The position numbers and the translations under genes were made by a program. From assembly GCA_964655935.1 (NCBI GenBank), contig CAZZNY010000002.1, forward strand, positions 234,853 to 298,852: a DNA stretch of 64,000 bases. Direction: 5' to 3'. This DNA comes from CAZZNY01 sp964655935 (lineage in GTDB: Bacteria; Patescibacteriota; Gracilibacteria; BD1-5; UBA2023). The notes under the pieces are model-generated. The model did not search any database and had not been told where the DNA came from. It saw nothing but the letters and a program-made list of their open reading frames with translations. Every line of letters begins with the position of its first letter. Position 1 is the stretch's first letter. Positions 10,165 to 19,508 of the stretch are shown here, piece by piece.

Positions 10165-10454
10165 ATAATAATCCTCACCATCTTCATACTATCCGTAGCT
10201 CCAGAAATTATTTCTATCTTCGACTTATTCACGCTGAGCTCATCAGAGAGAAATCTGATGAGCTCTTTGTTTGCTTTTCATTGCTCTGGTACCGCTTTCA
10301 GACGAAATTTCAATGTTCCATCATCAAGCACTCAAAAAAATTCAGTTTTCGGCTGACGAGTAACTACTTTTACTTTTATGACTGTTTTAAATCGTCATTC
10401 TGAACTTGCTTCAGAATCCCCCGACCTTATTGCGACAAAATCAATAATTTTCAT
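10161..10454 (-). CDS. DUF167/YggU family protein carrying an in-frame repeat insertion
   Basis: 97 residues. The pattern VKVVTRQPKTEFFGVLDDG, then VPEQGKANKELIRFLSDEL, then KSKIEIISGATDSMKMVRI, is diagnostic of the DUF167 (UPF0235/YggU) fold; the biochemical role of the family is unknown. Three glycines are TGA. Residues about 10-21 (IRSGDSEASSEGRF) are encoded by a copy of the GTCATTCTGAAC palindromic repeat found in spacers of this window, so a mobile palindrome appears to have extended the N-terminal strand. It ends tail to tail with the 1271-residue gene, overlapping by 4 bp. Confidence 0.8.
10393..10427. repeat. GTCATTCTGAAC...CAGAATCC palindrome inside the DUF167 gene
   Basis: A near-perfect inverted repeat CATTCTGAAC/GCTTCAGAATCC of the family that also occurs in spacers at 21.9, 22.2 and 35.7 kb. 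Here it is in frame within coding sequence. Confidence 0.75.
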
Positions 10455-10540
10455 ATTGTTGTTTTATAATTTTTCTATATACTTGCCACCAAGTGTAAGA
10501 AAGATTAATCTAAAGTAAAGGGTAAATAAAAACAAATCTT

Positions 10541-10694
10541 TCCAAGAAGCGAGAGAAAACGAGAGAGCTTGAGAGAGGAAACTGTTTGAGCAGGCTGTAA
10601 GTCGTGCAACTGACGAGCAAAGCTATGTCTGCGAGTTTTTCCTCTTTCAAAACTTTTGGTACTTTTGGTTACAAAAGTATATAAATATTCTCCT
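10541..10694 (+). repeat. Dispersed ~150-bp structured repeat, copy 1
   Basis: Begins TTCCAAGAA and ends in a TACTTTTGGTTACAAAAGTA hairpin. Outer stem GAGAGAGGAAACT pairs with AGTTTTTCCTCTTTC, and an inner GTCTGC segment is conserved. It occupies most of the otherwise gene-free 10455-10813 spacer, whose remainder holds a tandem GTAACTTT array before the next start codon. Confidence 0.85.
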
Positions 10695-10780
10695 CTCTTC
10701 TAAGAATTTTTAAAACTGGATCTCCTAAAACTTGAGTAAAATGAATTCCTCCACTGTGCTATCGCTCCGGTCGGAATGAC

Positions 10781-10810
10781 AACTTTGTAACTTTGTAACC
10801 TTGTAACTAT
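10781..10810 (+). repeat. Tandem GTAACTTT-type array before glycosyltransferase start
   Basis: Three to four degenerate 8-9-bp units (AACTTTGTAACTTTGTAACC...) end 3 bp before ATG 10814. Similar arrays precede several other genes. Confidence 0.7.
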
Positions 10811-10813
10811 CCC

Positions 10814-11950
10814 ATGAAAATCTGAATCGACTGTCGCATGTTCTCCACGACTTTTACTGGTATCGGTCGCGTTACGTACGAACTCGTGAATTATCTCGAA
10901 AAAAACGACACAGAAAATGAGTATGTGCTTTTTATGAACGAACCCCAGTATTCTCTCTATATCCCGAAAAATCCAAAATTCAAAAAAGTGCTCGTCAATA
11001 CAAAACACTATTCTTATGGCGAACAGACAAAATTTCTCTGGATACTCTACCGAGAAAAACTCGATCTCATGCATTTTACGAATTTCAATTCTCCAATCTT
11101 CTACTTCCGACCAAGCGTCGTCACAATCCACGATACCACGATTTCTTTCTATCCTGGAAAGAAAATGATCAGTGCTCATCATCGATTTGCCTATAATATC
11201 ACACTCCAATCTGCAGTAAAAAAAGCAAAACATATTTTTGCCATGAGTGAAAACACGAAAAAAGATGTGGTAGAGATAACGAAAATAAACGAAGATAGGA
11301 TTCAAGTAGTTTATCTCTGAGCAGATACGAAAACGTTTCGATCTGATTATTCGGAAGCAGAACTCCAGAAAGTACGCGATAAATTTGATCTCAAAAAACC
11401 TTTCTATCTCTATACCGGAGTGTGGCGAGATCATAAAAATATGGTTCGAATGCTCAAGTCTTACGCACTCGCACTCAAAGACGGTCTTGATGTGGATTTT
11501 GCCATCGCTGGAAAAGAAGATACGGTTTATCGAGAAGTTCGCGATACAATCATCGCAGAAAATCTCCAGAAAAATGTCAAAATCCTCGGATTCGTAGATG
11601 AAGAAGTTTATGGTCAGCTCTATGCCGCGGCACGAGCCTATGTACTTCCTTCACTCTATGAAGGATTTGGTCTTCAGATTCTCGAAGCCATGGCAACCGG
11701 TACTCCGATTATATCATCAAATGTCTCTAGTATGCCGGAAGTAGCGGGTCCGGGCGGAGCACTATTTTTCAATCCGACCAGTCTCGAATCTATGAAAAAA
11801 GCGATGATAGAAATCGACGCAAATGAGGAACTTCGAAAACAGCTCGTTACGACATGATTCGCACGAGTAAAAGAATTTTCTTGGGATAAAATGGGAGCCG
11901 AGGTTCATAAAGCATACCTACGAGTTCTTTCAAAAAATCAGAAAAAATAA
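10814..11950 (+). CDS. Glycosyltransferase, family 4 type (TGA=Gly)
   Basis: 378 residues. The N-terminal half begins MKIGIDCRMFS then TGIGRVTYELV, the donor-independent Rossmann half of GT-B enzymes with its Gly-rich loop. The C-terminal half has FYLYTGVWRDHKNM, VKILGFVDEEVYGQLYAAA and EGFGLQILEAMATGTPII, which contains the conserved E-x7-E nucleotide-sugar motif of GT4 transferases. It should transfer a sugar from an NDP- or GDP-sugar onto a surface glycan at the cytoplasmic face of the membrane. Glycines at residue 4 and elsewhere are TGA. A tandem short-repeat array lies directly upstream and no Shine-Dalgarno sequence is visible. Confidence 0.9.
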
Positions 11951-11955
11951 AAAAT

Positions 11956-11984
11956 TTGCCAAAATCGACTTTTTTTAGTACAAT
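11956..11984 (+). promoter_or_regulatory. Promoter of the 254-residue unknown gene
   Basis: TTGCCA, 17-bp spacer, TACAAT, located just after the glycosyltransferase stop. The leader would be about 50 nt. Confidence 0.55.
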
Positions 11985-12042
11985 GATGTGTGATATAGGC
12001 AACTAAATCCCATATCGGACTATCATTAAAGTACGATTTTTT

Positions 12043-12807
12043 ATGGTAACTAATCACACTTGAATTCCAAAACCTGCAGAATTGATTTTTTCAAGATCTC
12101 AAAATTTACCAACAGATTGGCAGTTTGCACTTGTTTCTTGTACTAAGGATGCAATCCTTATGACTCTTGCCAAAGAAATAGAGTCTCAATTATTGAATCG
12201 AGAATATCAATCTCTCAGAAAATATCCAAAATCTCTTCAGGATAAAATTATTGATTTTATCGTAGCGGCTGAAAAAATCGGGATCAATTGCCTTGGGTAT
12301 CCAGAAAAACGCATTGTTCCAGATCTTATATGCAAAGTAGCCGATATTGCTTCCAGAAAAATTACCATTGAAACGCTCGTTAATGAAATGATGATCCAGA
12401 ATAGTTCACTAGAAAGTCGAGTGATTCCTATCGAAGAACAAGAAGAAACTACTTCAGCGATCAAGTGAGATACCTGCAATCGAACAGTCAATATTCTCAT
12501 GCTCTACCATCTCAACAATGAACAAGTATTGAAAATAGCAAAAATTATTGCTGATTGGTCGACTGCTATCTGGAATTATAACAGCACAGACAATGGGTAT
12601 TGAGATGCTTGGAAAAATCCAGTTCAATCAAACACACCACCTGAGATTCAGCATGAAAGTTTTATGGACAAACTTAGAGCTGCCGGATTAGACGAAAAAT
12701 CTGTTCAAATAACATATTCCAAACTTGTCATCGATAAAAATATATATTTCTTCGAAAATGGCTATCAAAAACTGGTTGATAAGAGAAAAGCTCGACTTGC
12801 TGCCTAA
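12043..12807 (+). CDS. Hypothetical protein (254 aa, TGA=Gly)
   Basis: Not recognised. Start ATG 12043; glycine codons are TGA at residue 7 and in the KGDTC and GYGDAW stretches. The composition is that of a soluble, largely helical protein without signal peptide or membrane segment. It has Cys at several places (LVSCTKD, INCLGYP, DLICKV, KGDTCN) but no recognisable metal motif. It has its own promoter and a terminator shared with convergent efp, so it is monocistronic. Function unknown. Confidence 0.75.
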
Positions 12808-12808
12808 T

Positions 12809-12840
12809 AAAAAATCTCCAGAAAATTCTGGAGATTTTTT
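12809..12840. terminator. Bidirectional terminator between the 254-aa gene and efp
   Basis: AAAAAATCTCCAG-N6-CTGGAGATTTTTT serves both converging genes. Confidence 0.85.
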
Positions 12841-12853
12841 GATTAAATATTTT

Positions 12854-13411
12854 TTATGCTCGTCCAAGATACTCATGAGTTCGAGTATCGATTTTGAGTC
12901 GATCACCTACTTTCATAAAAAGCGGAACCTGAACTACGAGTCCAGTAGAGAGAGTTGCTGGTTTTTTACCACCGGTTGCAGTATCACCTTTTTCTCCTGG
13001 AGGAGTCTCGACGACATCAAGAATAACTGATGCTTCAAGATTAACATTGATTGGTCGCCCTTCGAAGGTCATAAGAATAACTTTGTTTCCTTCTACGAGA
13101 AAAAATTCAGCATCACCGACTACTTCTTTCTGAAGATCAATCTGTTCGTATGTATCAGTATCCATAAAATGGAAACCTTCACCGTCTGCGTATTGATATT
13201 CAGTGTTAAGATACCCAATATCCGCTGGTATAACCGTATCAACTTCACGAAACGTTCGTTGAACCGTATTTCCAGTAAAAAGATTTTTTAGAACACATCG
13301 TTCAAGACCCTTTCCTTGAGCTACTTTTACGTGTTCCATTTTCATTACTTCGTGTGGTGTTCCATCAACGAGAACTTTTTTACCAACTTTTACATCTTCC
13401 ATTCCTGCCAT
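12854..13411 (-). CDS. efp: Elongation factor P
   Basis: 185 residues, the family's usual length. EF-P enters the ribosomal E site and rescues stalling at consecutive prolines. The KOW-like N domain carries the conserved Lys loop (AQGKGLERCV, position about 34), followed by the OB domains (GNTVQRTFR; YEQIDLQKEVVGD) and the C-terminal signature VETPPGEKGDTATGGKKPA, then KVGDRLKIDTRTHEYLGRA. No TGA codon occurs, consistent with a highly expressed gene. The start MAGMEDVKVG fits the family. No genes for Lys-modifying enzymes are visible nearby. Confidence 0.97.
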   Translation of the reverse strand: MAGMEDVKVGKKVLVDGTPHEVMKMEHVKVAQGKGLERCVLKNLFTGNTVQRTFREVDTVIPADIGYLNTEYQYADGEGFHFMDTDTYEQIDLQKEVVGDAEFFLVEGNKVILMTFEGRPINVNLEASVILDVVETPPGEKGDTATGGKKPATLSTGLVVQVPLFMKVGDRLKIDTRTHEYLGRA

Positions 13412-13496
13412 AACAACTATAATTTTAAATTATAAATTTTAAATTATAAATTTTTTTGATTTCATTTAGCATTTATCATTCAAAATTTATAATTTC

Positions 13497-14159
13497 TTAA
13501 TATTGTTCAAAAAATACTTTTTCTTTTGAAACCCCATTTCATTCGAGCTTTTCTCGTACATCTCGTACGAGAGCTGGACTTCCACAAATATAGAATTCAT
13601 CGAAAGAATCTGTATTTTGTTTGGTAAGAAAACTGGTTACATATCCATTTTCAAAACCTTCGATTTTTTCGCGGCTCAAGTATATCGAGAATTCAAAATT
13701 CGCATAATTTTTTTTCAGTTTTTCAAGCTCCTCCACATAAAACACATCTTCTCTGGTACGAACTCCGAATATAAAATGAAGTTTTTCTTTAATTTTCACA
13801 TCTAGTGCCCTACGAATCTGAAAATATAATGGAGCAAAGCCGGTTCCAGTTCCGATAAAAAGTTTCGACGTGTTATCCTCTTGAAGCACAAAATGTCAGA
13901 GTGGATTCATAATCTCTACATTCGCACCAATTTCCAGATCACAGATTTCCTTGCTTCCGCCCTTCCCATCTTCGAGACGCTTGATAATAAACAAATGTCG
14001 TATTCCATCACTATAAGCAACAGAATATGCCCTCCTCAGACCTGAGGCCAATATAAACATAAAAAACTGTCATGCTCGCAGAGGGATAATGACAGCTGAT
14101 TCAAACACGAGTTCGAAAACATCGGGTGTGAGTTGTTTTTTAGATGTAAGTGTAATCAT
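13497..14159 (-). CDS. FAD/NAD(P)H oxidoreductase, ferredoxin-reductase fold (TGA=Gly)
   Basis: 220 residues. The FAD domain carries RRAYSVAYS (the RxYS flavin-binding motif) after PLRAGQFFM. The NAD(P) domain carries FIGTGTGFAPL and ends in IYLSREK, FYICGSPALVRDVREKL and a C-terminal aromatic (FFEQY) that stacks on the flavin. This is the compact FNR module used by flavodoxin/ferredoxin reductases, flavohaemoglobin reductases and dihydroorotate dehydrogenase electron-transfer subunits. No haem or Fe-S partner is encoded here, so the acceptor is unknown. TGA codes Gly in LRAGQFF and EKLEGN. The stop is TAA. Confidence 0.88.
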
Positions 14160-14165
14160 ATGAGA

Positions 14166-14528
14166 CTATGCAGCCGGTTTATTTACTAATTCTGTAGGTT
14201 TTGTTTGTATTTGAAGGGGTATAATATTTGTTGGGTTTGATTCTTTTGTTTGAATGATTCCTGGAGAAACACTAGTTACACCTCTTCGTAATGTTCCCAT
14301 GGCATCAACGAGATTTGCCATCTCAGAAGGATTGGTTCACTTAAATATATCAGCAATACGGGAAATTGTAAAAAAGAAAATGTTTCATTGTTGTCTCGCT
14401 ACTTGTTGTGGTAGTAAATTATCTACTTGTGCTTGAATTTGAGCTGCTATCGACTGTGTCGTAATCAAAAGCCCCTCTTTACTTGAAAGAGAAATATTTG
14501 AAAGGTTAGTCGAATTATTATCAGTCAT
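14166..14528 (-). CDS. Small hypothetical protein (120 aa)
   Basis: Unrecognised. It starts MTDNNSTN and has two TGA glycines (RQQGNIFFF, IFKGTNPS). Central residues about 45-65 are amphipathic to hydrophobic (NIFFFTISRIADIF), and the C-terminal third is Pro/Thr/Asn-rich and probably disordered. The stop is TAG, 6 bp before the start of the flavin reductase, so the two are probably co-transcribed. The start codon follows an AT-rich stretch without a Shine-Dalgarno sequence. Confidence 0.6.
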
Positions 14529-14656
14529 AAAAACAAAATTATCTTTTTGTAAGCTCTATTATAACCAAAAACACTTAAAAAAGCAAATCGAAGCCGAAAA
14601 AAATAATAAGCCTCCAAAAAAGAGACTTATTATTCAATAATCAAATTCATTATTTA

Positions 14657-15646
14657 TTATTTTGCTTTTTTAAGTTTATCTTCGATTTCTTTTGCGATCT
14701 TAGGATTCGCCCGAAGAAATTCTTTCGCATTTTCTCTACCTTGTCAGAGCTTTGTCTCACCATAGGAATAAAATGCTCCGGATTTTTTAATCACATCTTT
14801 ATCAGCTCCAATATCGAGAATTTCTCCGACTTTCGAGATTCCTTCATTAAAGAGCACGTCGAATTCAACTTCCCGAAAAGGTGGAGCAATCTTATTTTTG
14901 ACTACCTTTACTTTTACACGATTTCCCATTGCTTCTTTGTCATCACCCGTTCCTTGTTCGATACGATCTTTCCGCCTTATATCCAGTCGCTGAGAAGCGT
15001 AAAATTTCAAAGCGTTTCCACCTGTTGTTGTCTCAGGATTCCCAAACATAACTCCGATCTTCATTCGAATCTGGTTAATGAAAATGACGGTACAATTTGA
15101 CTTACCAAGTACTGCTGTAATCTTACGAAGTGCTTGACTCATGAGTCGAGCTTGGAGTCCCATCTGAGGATCACCCATCGCTCCTTCGATCTCAGCTTTT
15201 GGAGTAAGAGCTGCTACGGAATCCACAACGATAAGATCGACACTTCCGGATCGCGCAAGAGCATCGACAATCTCGAGTGCCTGTTCACCATAATCTGGCT
15301 GAGAAATGATAAGTTCATCAGTATTAACTCCGATCTTTCGAGCATATTCTGGATCAAGTGCATGTTCAGCATCGATAAATGCAGCGGTTCCTCCAGCTTT
15401 CTGACACTCTGCAATCGCATGAAGAGTGAGTGTTGTTTTTCCTGAAGATTCTGGACCATAAATCTCGATAACTCGACCTTTCGCATATCCGCCACCAAGT
15501 GCATCATCAAGAGATACAGAACCAGATGAGAATGTCTCTACTTTAAAATGAGTTTTTTCTCCGAGTTTCATGATAGAACCAGCTCAAAACTGTTTTTCGA
15601 TCATTGCGAGCGCTTGATTGAGTGCTTCTTTTTTATTGTCTGTCAT
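14657..15646 (-). CDS. recA: Recombinase RecA (TGA=Gly)
   Basis: 329 residues. RecA forms filaments on single-stranded DNA and drives strand exchange and the SOS response. Motifs seen: Walker A GPESSGKTTL, Walker B LIVVDSVAAL, the catalytic EGAMGDPQMGLQARLMSQALR loop, and L2 region (MIGVMFGNPETTTGGNAL-like). TGA codes Gly in QFGAGSIM near the N-terminus and KLGQGREN near the C-terminus; both are conserved glycines. The acidic C-terminal tail is short (EDKLKKAK). Its own promoter is upstream. No LexA box is recognisable. Confidence 0.97.
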
Positions 15647-15700
15647 AAAATAATTGTGTAAAGGGTAAAAGAAAAGAGAAGTTCTTGTTTCTCGAGAATG

Positions 15701-15728
15701 AGTATAGAGTGTTTGCAAAAAAAATCAA
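15701..15728 (-). promoter_or_regulatory. recA promoter
   Basis: On the minus strand: TTGATT (15723-15728), 16-bp spacer, TATACT (15701-15706). Its leader is about 45 nt. Confidence 0.5.
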
Positions 15729-15820
15729 AGGAAAAATAAAAATTTATATACTCCATATATACCTAAATATATAATATACTGTTTTTGTTATATATAAGCC
15801 ATTTTTAAACTATAAAAATA

Positions 15821-15860
15821 AAAAATCTCCAGAATAATTTGATCCTGGAGAAGATTTTTT
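15821..15860 (-). terminator. Terminator of the cohesin-like gene
   Basis: AATCTCCAG-N12-CTGGAGAAGATT hairpin. On the minus strand it is followed by TTTTT. It separates this gene from recA. Confidence 0.7.
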
Positions 15861-15870
15861 CAGGTTTTTT

Positions 15871-16413
15871 CTAGAATTCTAGAGGCACACTTTTTAATTC
15901 ATAGGTACCTTCTTTTGTGACAAAACTTGTTTCTGCAAGATTTACTACTGTTTTTTTGTCAGAAACCTTTCTTTCGTAGACAATGCTTAAAAGTTTTGTA
16001 TTTGCTGAGAAATTCTGTGGTTCTTTGTAGTGAAGATTCAAAGTTACGATTCCTGATTCATTCGTCATTTTTATAATTTCTACACTCTTATTTTCAGAGA
16101 AAAAATCTTTGAGTGTTAAGGTAGAAGTATCATAGAGAAAACTCACCCGCATCTCAGTCACTGCACTAAGATTTGTATTTAATTCTAAGGAAAGAAGGTT
16201 CGTATCTGGTCGCTCTGCAACAAGAGAAATATCTTTATTTACTACTACTGTTTTTTCTGTTTGAAAATTTGTAACCGAAGCAGTAAGTTTTTGTCAGACA
16301 TTCGTACCGATAAGGACAAAATTAACCATCAAAGCGAATACGAGCGCGCTCGTCACGATAACAATATTTTTCTTCATTTTTTGCTGTTTATAAGCTTCAA
16401 AAATATCTGGCAT
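15871..16413 (-). CDS. Membrane-anchored protein with cohesin-like domain
   Basis: 180 residues from ATG 16413 (MPDIFEAYKQQK), or 168 from ATG 16377. One N-terminal TM helix (IVIVTSALVFALMVNFVLIG) leaves about 130 residues outside the membrane. That part has the beta-sandwich rhythm of cohesin-like domains: LLSLELNTNLSAVTEMRVSFLYDTSTLTL, then GIVTLNLHY, then NTKLLSIVYERKV, then a final strand pair. In the family such domains bind dockerins or other surface partners. The assignment rests on pattern only. TGA codes Gly in TNVGQKL. Confidence 0.55.
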
Positions 16414-16543
16414 ACGCAAAAGAAACATAAAGGATAGAACTGCGTTAATATTAAGTAAAGAGAGGGTGAAGTCAAATTTATTTATTGCAAAAAAATAGAG
16501 AGGAAATAGAATGGTGAATGAAAGATGATTTTAACTGGTGATT

Positions 16544-16721
16544 GTCATTCCGAGCGAAGCCGAGGAATCCCTTAAAAAACAGAAATGTCGTCATGTCATT
16601 GCGAGGCACGAAGCAATCTACAACACAACTCTCAATTCATCTAGATTGCTTCGTCGTGCTTCCTCGCGAGTGACGAATCGGTCGTGGTGGATCCTCGGGT
16701 CAAGCCCGAGGATGACGTGCC
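16544..16721. repeat. Cluster of palindromic spacer repeats
   Basis: The 335-bp gene-free spacer 16414-16748 contains three elements. The first is GTCATTCCGAGCG...GAGGAATCCC (16544-16571). The second is a long inverted pair, CATTGCGAGGCACGAAGCAA (16594-16613) with its near-complement TTGCTTCGTCGTGCTTCCTC (16647-16666). The third is a GATCCTCGGG/CCCGAGGATG hairpin (16691-16713). They resemble palindromes found at 19.4, 21.1, 21.9, 35.7 and 62.6 kb. Confidence 0.8.
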
Positions 16722-16722
16722 T

Positions 16723-16748
16723 TGTAACTTTGTAACTTTGTAACTATT
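16723..16748 (+). repeat. Tandem GTAACTTT array before rnhB
   Basis: Three units CTTGTAACTTTGTAACTTTG... end directly at the rnhB ATG (16749), so the array makes up the whole immediate leader. Confidence 0.75.
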
Positions 16749-17369
16749 ATGCTTATTATCGGTATCGATGAAGCCGGAAGATGACCTTGGGCCTGACCCG
16801 TGGTCGCAAGTGTTTGCACTTTTGATCAGAAAAATGCAAAAGTGAAAAAACTCCTTCCCTATCTTTTTGATTCAAAAAAACTGAATCCGAAAAAACGCGA
16901 ACAAGCAAGAAATCTTATTGAGGCACTCGTACAATCCGGACATGTTTTCTATGGAACTGGTATCGTAGCTTCCGAGATCATCGATACTATCGGAATAAAA
17001 AAAGCAAACAAATATGCCATGGAGCTCGCTTTGCAAGAACTTTTTACAAAAATAGCTCCTGAAAAAATTAAAAAAATTCAAGTCGACGGAAACGATAATT
17101 ATATTTTTGAATGAAATAATCTTCCGATCGATTTTATTATCAGGTGAGACTCAAAAATCAATGAAATAAAAGCTGCTTCCATTATCGCAAAAACTACTCG
17201 AGATTCCATCATGGAAACATATGCGAAAGACTTTCCGGAATATGGCTTCGAGAAGCATAAAGGCTATGGAACCGCTCTTCACCAAAAAATGCTCGAAAAC
17301 TATGGAATTTGCTCCATTCACAGAAAAAGTTACGCCCCGATCAAAAAAATTATCGCTTGTCTACAATAA
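16749..17369 (+). CDS. rnhB: Ribonuclease HII (TGA=Gly)
   Basis: 206 residues. RNase HII nicks RNA-DNA hybrids and misincorporated ribonucleotides. The N-terminal signature IGIDEAGRGPWAGPVVA contains the catalytic Asp-Glu pair, and two of its glycines are TGA, one of the clearest recoding proofs in the window. FDSKKLNPKKRE, QVDGNDNY (third Asp) and IIRGDSKINEIKAASIIAKTTRD follow, and GYGTALH is near the end. All four acidic residues are present. A short-repeat array abuts the ATG, with no Shine-Dalgarno sequence. Confidence 0.97.
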
Positions 17370-17381
17370 AAACAAAGTGTT

Positions 17382-17408
17382 CGCCCCTCGCCGACAGGCG
17401 AGGCGGGT
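17382..17408. repeat. CGCCCCTCGCC...GGCGAGGCGGG hairpin
   Basis: A short GC-rich inverted repeat just after rnhB. It could act as a terminator or be one of the spacer palindromes; no T run follows. Confidence 0.5.
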
Positions 17409-17534
17409 CTATTGTATGAGAAAAAAATAAGTGGAAATTCGAAAACTAAATTATATTGGGTATATAATTTTGAATTGATTTTTTTAGATATTTCCTTATA
17501 TTACATTGGATATTTAACACTTTTTTTATCAACT

Positions 17535-18563
17535 ATGCGAACACAAAAAATGCTTACCTTCCTCGTTATAGGAAGCCTTCTGTTTCCCTCTTTTGTTTCT
17601 GCTGAAGAGACAAAGCCTACTGAGATCGAAGTTATTCGTGCCATGCTCCTAAAAAATGAGGATCGCATCAAAGCTCTCGAGGCAGAGAATAAAAATCTCT
17701 GGACGGAAATCGCAGCTCTAAAAAATTCCGTTAATCCAACAGCAATTACCGCAACTCCAACAAAACCTGTCATAGAAGCAGTCGTAACAACTACTCCACC
17801 GGTAAAAGTAGAATCAACAGGAACTGAAAAATATGATAAACTTGTCGCTATTACCAACGATATTCTTCCTCGACTTCTTACTGATAATAAGATTGATGCG
17901 AGCGCCACTATCGGAATGTACGAATTTATCGAGCCAAATGCATTTTTCATCGCTATCGATGATGGAAAAAATGAAGCTGGAGTAACAGCTTTTCCATATA
18001 AATTCCTCTACCAATACGACAAAAACTTCACAATCACACAAATAGGATTCTTCAAACTCGACCAAAGAGTACAACTCTATACGACAATTTCTGGTTCAAA
18101 TCCTTTTGCAAAAGCAACTCGAATCCGTATCAAAAATCCACTCTATAAAGGAAAACTCCTCGAATTCAATCTCGATGGTTCTGTAAAAGCTCCGACTACT
18201 ACCTCAAATAGCTCCACTACCACAGCTGCGACAACATCCATCACTATTCCCACCACTCCAATCAAAGATGTAACAGTGGATCAAATCAAGAATGCTTACA
18301 ATAAAAACAAACTTCTTGAGGCGCTCAGTCTCTCTAATTCATATATAGCAAAAGATCAATCAAACGCGGATGTATATCGAATCCGATACCGAAGCTTCTA
18401 TATCCTCGGAAAACTCTCAGATTCTCTCGATGCCATCGCAAAACTCGAAGCCCTCAATCCTTCAGACTTCGCGAAAACGATAGCGTGTGATGGAAAGAAG
18501 ATAGCAAAACTCGCAAAGAAAGCAGATCTACAAACTCACTATACTGGACTCTGTAAAGAATAA
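17535..18563 (+). CDS. Secreted protein with coiled coil and TPR-like C-terminus
   Basis: 342 residues from ATG 17535, chosen because it gives a signal peptide (MRTQKMLTFLVIGSLLFPSFVSAEE). The longer frame from 17412 buries it. Residues about 40-60 form a short coiled coil (LKNEDRIKALEAENKNLWTEI), a Thr/Pro linker follows, then a compact domain (YDKLVAITNDILPRLL to LLEFNLDGSV), another Thr/Ser linker, and a helical repeat C-terminus (VDQIKNAYNKNKLLEALSLS..., LGKLSDSLDAIAKLEAL) resembling TPR motifs. Few glycines and no TGA. The architecture suggests an envelope or YbgF/CpoB-like scaffold; function is not established. Confidence 0.7.
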   Translation: MRTQKMLTFLVIGSLLFPSFVSAEETKPTEIEVIRAMLLKNEDRIKALEAENKNLWTEIAALKNSVNPTAITATPTKPVIEAVVTTTPPVKVESTGTEKYDKLVAITNDILPRLLTDNKIDASATIGMYEFIEPNAFFIAIDDGKNEAGVTAFPYKFLYQYDKNFTITQIGFFKLDQRVQLYTTISGSNPFAKATRIRIKNPLYKGKLLEFNLDGSVKAPTTTSNSSTTTAATTSITIPTTPIKDVTVDQIKNAYNKNKLLEALSLSNSYIAKDQSNADVYRIRYRSFYILGKLSDSLDAIAKLEALNPSDFAKTIACDGKKIAKLAKKADLQTHYTGLCKE

Positions 18564-18612
18564 TAATTTGAAGCCTCTCAGAAACGAGAGGCTTTTTCCT
18601 GACCTAAATACT

Positions 18613-19098
18613 ATGCGAAAAATTATATTTGCCGACGGCGAATTCACTGGACTCTATCCTGATGGAACAGAGTTTCTTTCACTTACTCTCATAAAAGAAA
18701 ATGATGAAGAACTCTCTCTTGAGATCGAAACAACCACTCAAATCAATGATTTCACGAAAGAAAATGTAGTACCACATCTCATCGGAAATATCATCTCAAA
18801 ACAAGAAGCTCGCGATAAGATTCGCAAATTTGTAGGAGATGAAAAACCTTATTTTTTATCGTACGTCAATTCTTTTGATTGGATGGGAATCTGCGGACTC
18901 TTCTGAGTCTTTGAGGTTCCATTTTTCTGGATTCCACTCGATTTCGCGAGCTTGTTATTTTCAAAATGAATTGCCCCAGAAACCACTCCAGAAGAACTTG
19001 CCGAGAAATATGGAATATCACTCGAAAATCATCAGAAACACTCAGCCCTCGACGACGCGAGATTATTGAAAAAGGTGTATGAAAAAATGTTTCGATAA
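18613..19098 (+). CDS. DnaQ-like 3'-5' exonuclease (DEDDh) (TGA=Gly)
   Basis: 161 residues. ExoI motif IIFADGEFTGL contains the Asp-x-Glu metal ligands, and the ExoIII motif NHQKHSALDDARLLKKVY contains the catalytic His and Asp of DEDDh nucleases. Exo II would be in YVNSFDWMGICGLF. It is shorter than typical DnaQ and lacks other domains, so an oligoribonuclease-like or DNA-proofreading role is possible. TGA codes Gly in GLFGVF and SKGIAP. A second DEDDh gene is at 47.85 kb. Confidence 0.8.
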
Positions 19099-19112
19099 AA
19101 AAACGCAATTCT

Positions 19113-19267
19113 TTCCAAGAAACGGGAGAGAATAGGAGAGTTTGAGAGGAGAAACTGTTTGAGCAGTTCGATAGTCGTGCAAATGTCTAGCATTAGCGAT
19201 GTCTGCGAGTTTTTCTCCTTTCAAAACTTTTGGTACTTTTGGTTACAAAAGTATATAAATATTCTCC
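19113..19267 (+). repeat. Dispersed ~150-bp structured repeat, copy 2
   Basis: Same layout as copy 1. Here the outer stem is GAGGAGAAACT with AGTTTTTCTCC, i.e. both arms changed together relative to copies 3 and 4. It lies between the exonuclease and rpsA and fills most of the 410-bp gene-free stretch 19099-19508. Confidence 0.85.
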
Positions 19268-19452
19268 GTGGTCATTCTGAATGAAGCGTGAGAATCTATA
19301 AAAACATCTTCTTTTTCTAAAGGTTTTCAAAACAACGGAAGATCCCGGATATTTTCTGGGAAAACTTTCGTAACTCCGAAATCCTAAGATATCCAGAAAA
19401 TTCTGGGATGACATATTATTTTCTAGATTGCCTCGTTCCTCACAATGACGGA
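19268..19452. repeat. Palindromic repeats and ~85-bp second repeat after copy 2
   Basis: GTCATTCTGAATGAAGCGTGAGAATC is followed by an ~85-bp unit starting AACAACGGAAGATCCCGGATAT and ending TCTGGGATGAC, and then by GCCTCGTTCCTCACAATGACG. The ~85-bp unit recurs after copy 4 at about 22.2 kb. Confidence 0.7.
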
Positions 19453-19453
19453 A

Positions 19454-19492
19454 CAAAAAAAAGATCCCGGGGTTCGCAGGAACCCCGGGATC
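19454..19492 (-). terminator. Strong terminator of rpsA
   Basis: GATCCCGGGGTT-N6-AACCCCGGGATC stem followed on the minus strand by an uninterrupted T8 run. Confidence 0.9.
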
Positions 19493-19508
19493 AATTCTTT
19501 AAATCTAA

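Noticed and set aside
10700..11434. 244-residue frame antisense to the glycosyltransferase
   Set aside because: It is the complement of a recognised GT4 gene and has no family pattern.
15647..15820. LexA/SOS box upstream of recA
   Set aside because: No recognisable CTGT-N8-ACAG or GAAC-N4-GTTC palindrome in the spacer.
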